From Deltaproteobacteria bacterium (GTDB lineage Bacteria; Desulfobacterota; Desulfuromonadia; Desulfuromonadales; BM103), in assembly GCA_024636215.1 (NCBI GenBank), contig JAGXHL010000049.1, forward strand, positions 97,913-161,912: DNA of 64,000 bases. The letters are read 5' to 3'. Each line of letters begins with the position of its first letter. The stretch's first letter is position 1. Of this stretch, positions 62,583 through 64,000 are shown piece after piece. A program made the translations under genes and the position numbers. The notes below the pieces were generated by a model. That model was given only the letters and a program-made list of their open reading frames with translations, did not search any database and was not told the origin of the DNA.

Positions 62583-63443
62583 ATGCGCTGGAAAGGTGGA
62601 CGAAGAAGCGACAATATCGAGGATCGGCGGGGAATGCAAATTGGCCGGGGCGCCAAGGTCGGCGGCTTTGGTACTATTATCCTGGTCCTGGTCGCCATGT
62701 ATTTTGGTGTTGATCCGAGTGTGATTCTCGATCAGGGGACGCCCGAACCCACCACCTCCCAGATGCCGGCATCCGGGTCACCGCCCGTAGGGCAAGATCT
62801 GTTAGTGGACTTCGTATCGGTTGTGCTGGCCGACACCGAGGACGTCTGGCACGATCAGTTCCAACGGATGGGCGCAACCTATAAGGAGCCGGCCCTGGTC
62901 CTCTTCTCCGGTGCTGTGCAGTCGGCGTGCGGCTTCGCGGAAGCGGCCATGGGGCCTTTTTATTGCCCGCCCGACCAGAAGGTCTATATCGACCTGGCCT
63001 TCTACCGCGATCTGAAGGAGCGCCATAACGCCCCGGGGGATTTCGCCCAGGCCTACGTCATTGCCCATGAAGTTGGCCATCATGTGCAAACTCTGCTCGG
63101 CAGTTCTGAAAAAGTCCAGCTGCGCAGCCGTCAGGTGAGTCAAGTCGAGGCCAACCAGCTCTCGGTGCGTCAGGAACTCCAGGCCGATTGTTTCGCAGGT
63201 TTATGGGCCCACCATGCCCAGCGCAGCCGACAAATTCTCGAAGAAGGGGATATCGAGGAGGCACTCAGTGCTGCCAGCGCGATCGGAGACGATCGCTTGC
63301 AACAGCAAGGGCGTGGCTATGTGACACCGGACTCCTTCACGCACGGCAGTTCCGCTCAACGCGTCGAGTGGTTCCGGCGTGGCTTCAACTCTGGCATCCT
63401 CGAACAGTGCAATACCTTCGAGGCGGAAACAGTGAGGGAATAA
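62583..63443 (+). CDS. ypfJ: YpfJ-family neutral zinc metallopeptidase
   Basis: A 286-residue protein. A single membrane helix lies near residues 28-42, after a charged N-terminus (RWKGGRRSDNIEDRRG). The zinc-binding motif is HEVGHH (H162, E163, H166), and the ELQADCFAGLWA segment supplies the third ligand. QSACGFA and GPFYCPPDQKVY are family-typical and could form a disulfide. The start has GGAGG upstream. The substrate is unknown. Confidence 0.92.
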   Translation: MRWKGGRRSDNIEDRRGMQIGRGAKVGGFGTIILVLVAMYFGVDPSVILDQGTPEPTTSQMPASGSPPVGQDLLVDFVSVVLADTEDVWHDQFQRMGATYKEPALVLFSGAVQSACGFAEAAMGPFYCPPDQKVYIDLAFYRDLKERHNAPGDFAQAYVIAHEVGHHVQTLLGSSEKVQLRSRQVSQVEANQLSVRQELQADCFAGLWAHHAQRSRQILEEGDIEEALSAASAIGDDRLQQQGRGYVTPDSFTHGSSAQRVEWFRRGFNSGILEQCNTFEAETVRE

Positions 63444-63592
63444 GCCGGCCGGGAGCGATCCAGCCTCGGCGGGTGCGGTAAGCGGTAGGGGTTCAGGCTT
63501 GACAAACGGAGTTAACAGCCTTCGTTTTCAGCTGTTCAAGGGTTATTCTCAGGTCGTCATCTTCAATGGCTCTAAGCTCAATTAACACAAGT

Positions 63593-64000
63593 ATGCAAGT
63601 TTGCAAGTTTGCAAGCCTGACCCTTTTAAACTTGATACGCGCCGGCGTGCGCGTCCACGAATACAGCGAACGGCCGCTGCACGCCAAGGTCGCGGTGGTC
63701 GACGACAACTGGGCGACGGTCGGCTCAAGCAACCTCGACCCGACCAGTCTTGGCCTGAACCTCGAGGCCAACGTGGTCGTGCGCGACGAGACCTTCGCCA
63801 GGCAACTTCGGGAGCGGCTCGAGCACCTGATGCAGCAGCGCTGTGAGCGTGTGCAGTTAACGATGCCCGGACCGCTGCGCTCGGCCTGGATCGCACTGCG
63901 CAATTTCGTCATGTTTCACGCCATGCGCCACTTCGCGGCCTGGGTGAAGCAGTCGCCAGAAGCGGCACCGCGGGTCGTTCCCCTGCGGTCCGATCTGAAA
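63593..64000 (+). pseudogene. clsB: C-terminal fragment of a cardiolipin synthase (ClsB type), N-terminus missing
   Basis: From about 63635 the frame reads RAGVRVHEYSERPLHAKVAV with the second phospholipase-D HKD motif (HAKVAVVDD, then GSSNLDPTSLGLN). It continues open to the window end. The first two-thirds of the family, with the first HKD motif, are absent: upstream lies an 8-bp direct repeat, GCAAGTTT (three copies from about 63595), and no coding match. The join ATGCAAGTTTGC at 63593 gives a start but no catalytic N-terminus. It is probably a truncated or rearranged gene. It continues past the window only slightly if the length is usual. Confidence 0.75.

Overview
The window (GC-rich, densely coded, no rRNA or complete tRNA gene seen) looks like a chromosome segment of a diazotrophic Desulfuromonadales/Geobacterales-type bacterium (former Deltaproteobacteria). 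This is inferred from gene content and style: sigma-54 nif promoters with terminator-containing leaders, a NikR-type operator of the GTGTTAC-N13-GTAACAC form, a C_GCAxxG_C_C protein, TRAP transport, PilZ, a GlgX-type glycogen enzyme and a fused MrpAB subunit. No marker gene fixes the species.

Layout. 0.4-2.1 kb (minus): a small membrane protein and exported MsrA and MsrB. 2.4-12.5 kb: a nitrogen-fixation island. A sigma-54 promoter drives nifH-nifD-nifK-nifX-ferredoxin-nifX-like. A second sigma-54 promoter drives nifB. On the opposite strand lie a NifU-like/NifQ fusion, draG and draT. Both nif leaders contain hexaloop hairpins with an A at loop position 1 and a G at position 4 (one loop has G at position 1) that overlap intrinsic terminators. 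This is the layout expected for ANTAR-protein antitermination, and the nifH leader appears to hold two such units. Nearly every junction in this island carries a degenerate 7-bp-periodic repeat, usually as an inverted pair.

13.3-21.7 kb: a secreted repeat protein, then (minus) a TolC/adaptor/RND efflux operon followed by a DUF2892 protein and a C_GCAxxG_C_C protein. 22.1-25.6 kb: a TRAP transporter (dctP, terminator, dctQ, dctM) and a universal stress protein. 25.6-33.1 kb: DUF4301, glgX, an M23 peptidase, a degenerate Nudix protein, transaldolase, a small TM/YHS-like protein and folK. 33.2-37.2 kb: a candidate structured RNA or leader, then moxR-DUF58-transglutaminase. 37.2-42.3 kb: pcnB, miaA, a glycosyltransferase, PilZ, ferritin-like and cytochrome genes. 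42.4-47.5 kb (minus): sucCD and a nickel ECF transporter (nikMQO) behind a NikR-like operator. 47.7-52.6 kb: SprT-like protease, a RelA/SpoT-synthetase-TPR fusion, MscS and an MFS transporter. 53.1-58.8 kb: a complete mrp antiporter operon. 59.0-64.0 kb: a subtilisin-like protease with a membrane-anchor insertion inside an FN3 domain, MscL with a zinc ribbon, a YpfJ-type metalloprotease and a truncated cardiolipin synthase.

How the genes fit together. NifHDK with NifB, NifX and NifQ make and run Mo-nitrogenase. The ferredoxin is a likely electron donor. DraT/DraG would switch NifH off and on through the conserved Arg104. Transcription is probably gated twice, by sigma-54 activation and by leader antitermination. 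Genes for nifE, nifN and nifV are not in this window. The strongest items for follow-up are the tandem antitermination leader, the NifU/NifQ fusion that has lost one scaffold cysteine, the heptad repeats, and the interrupted FN3 domain of the protease.
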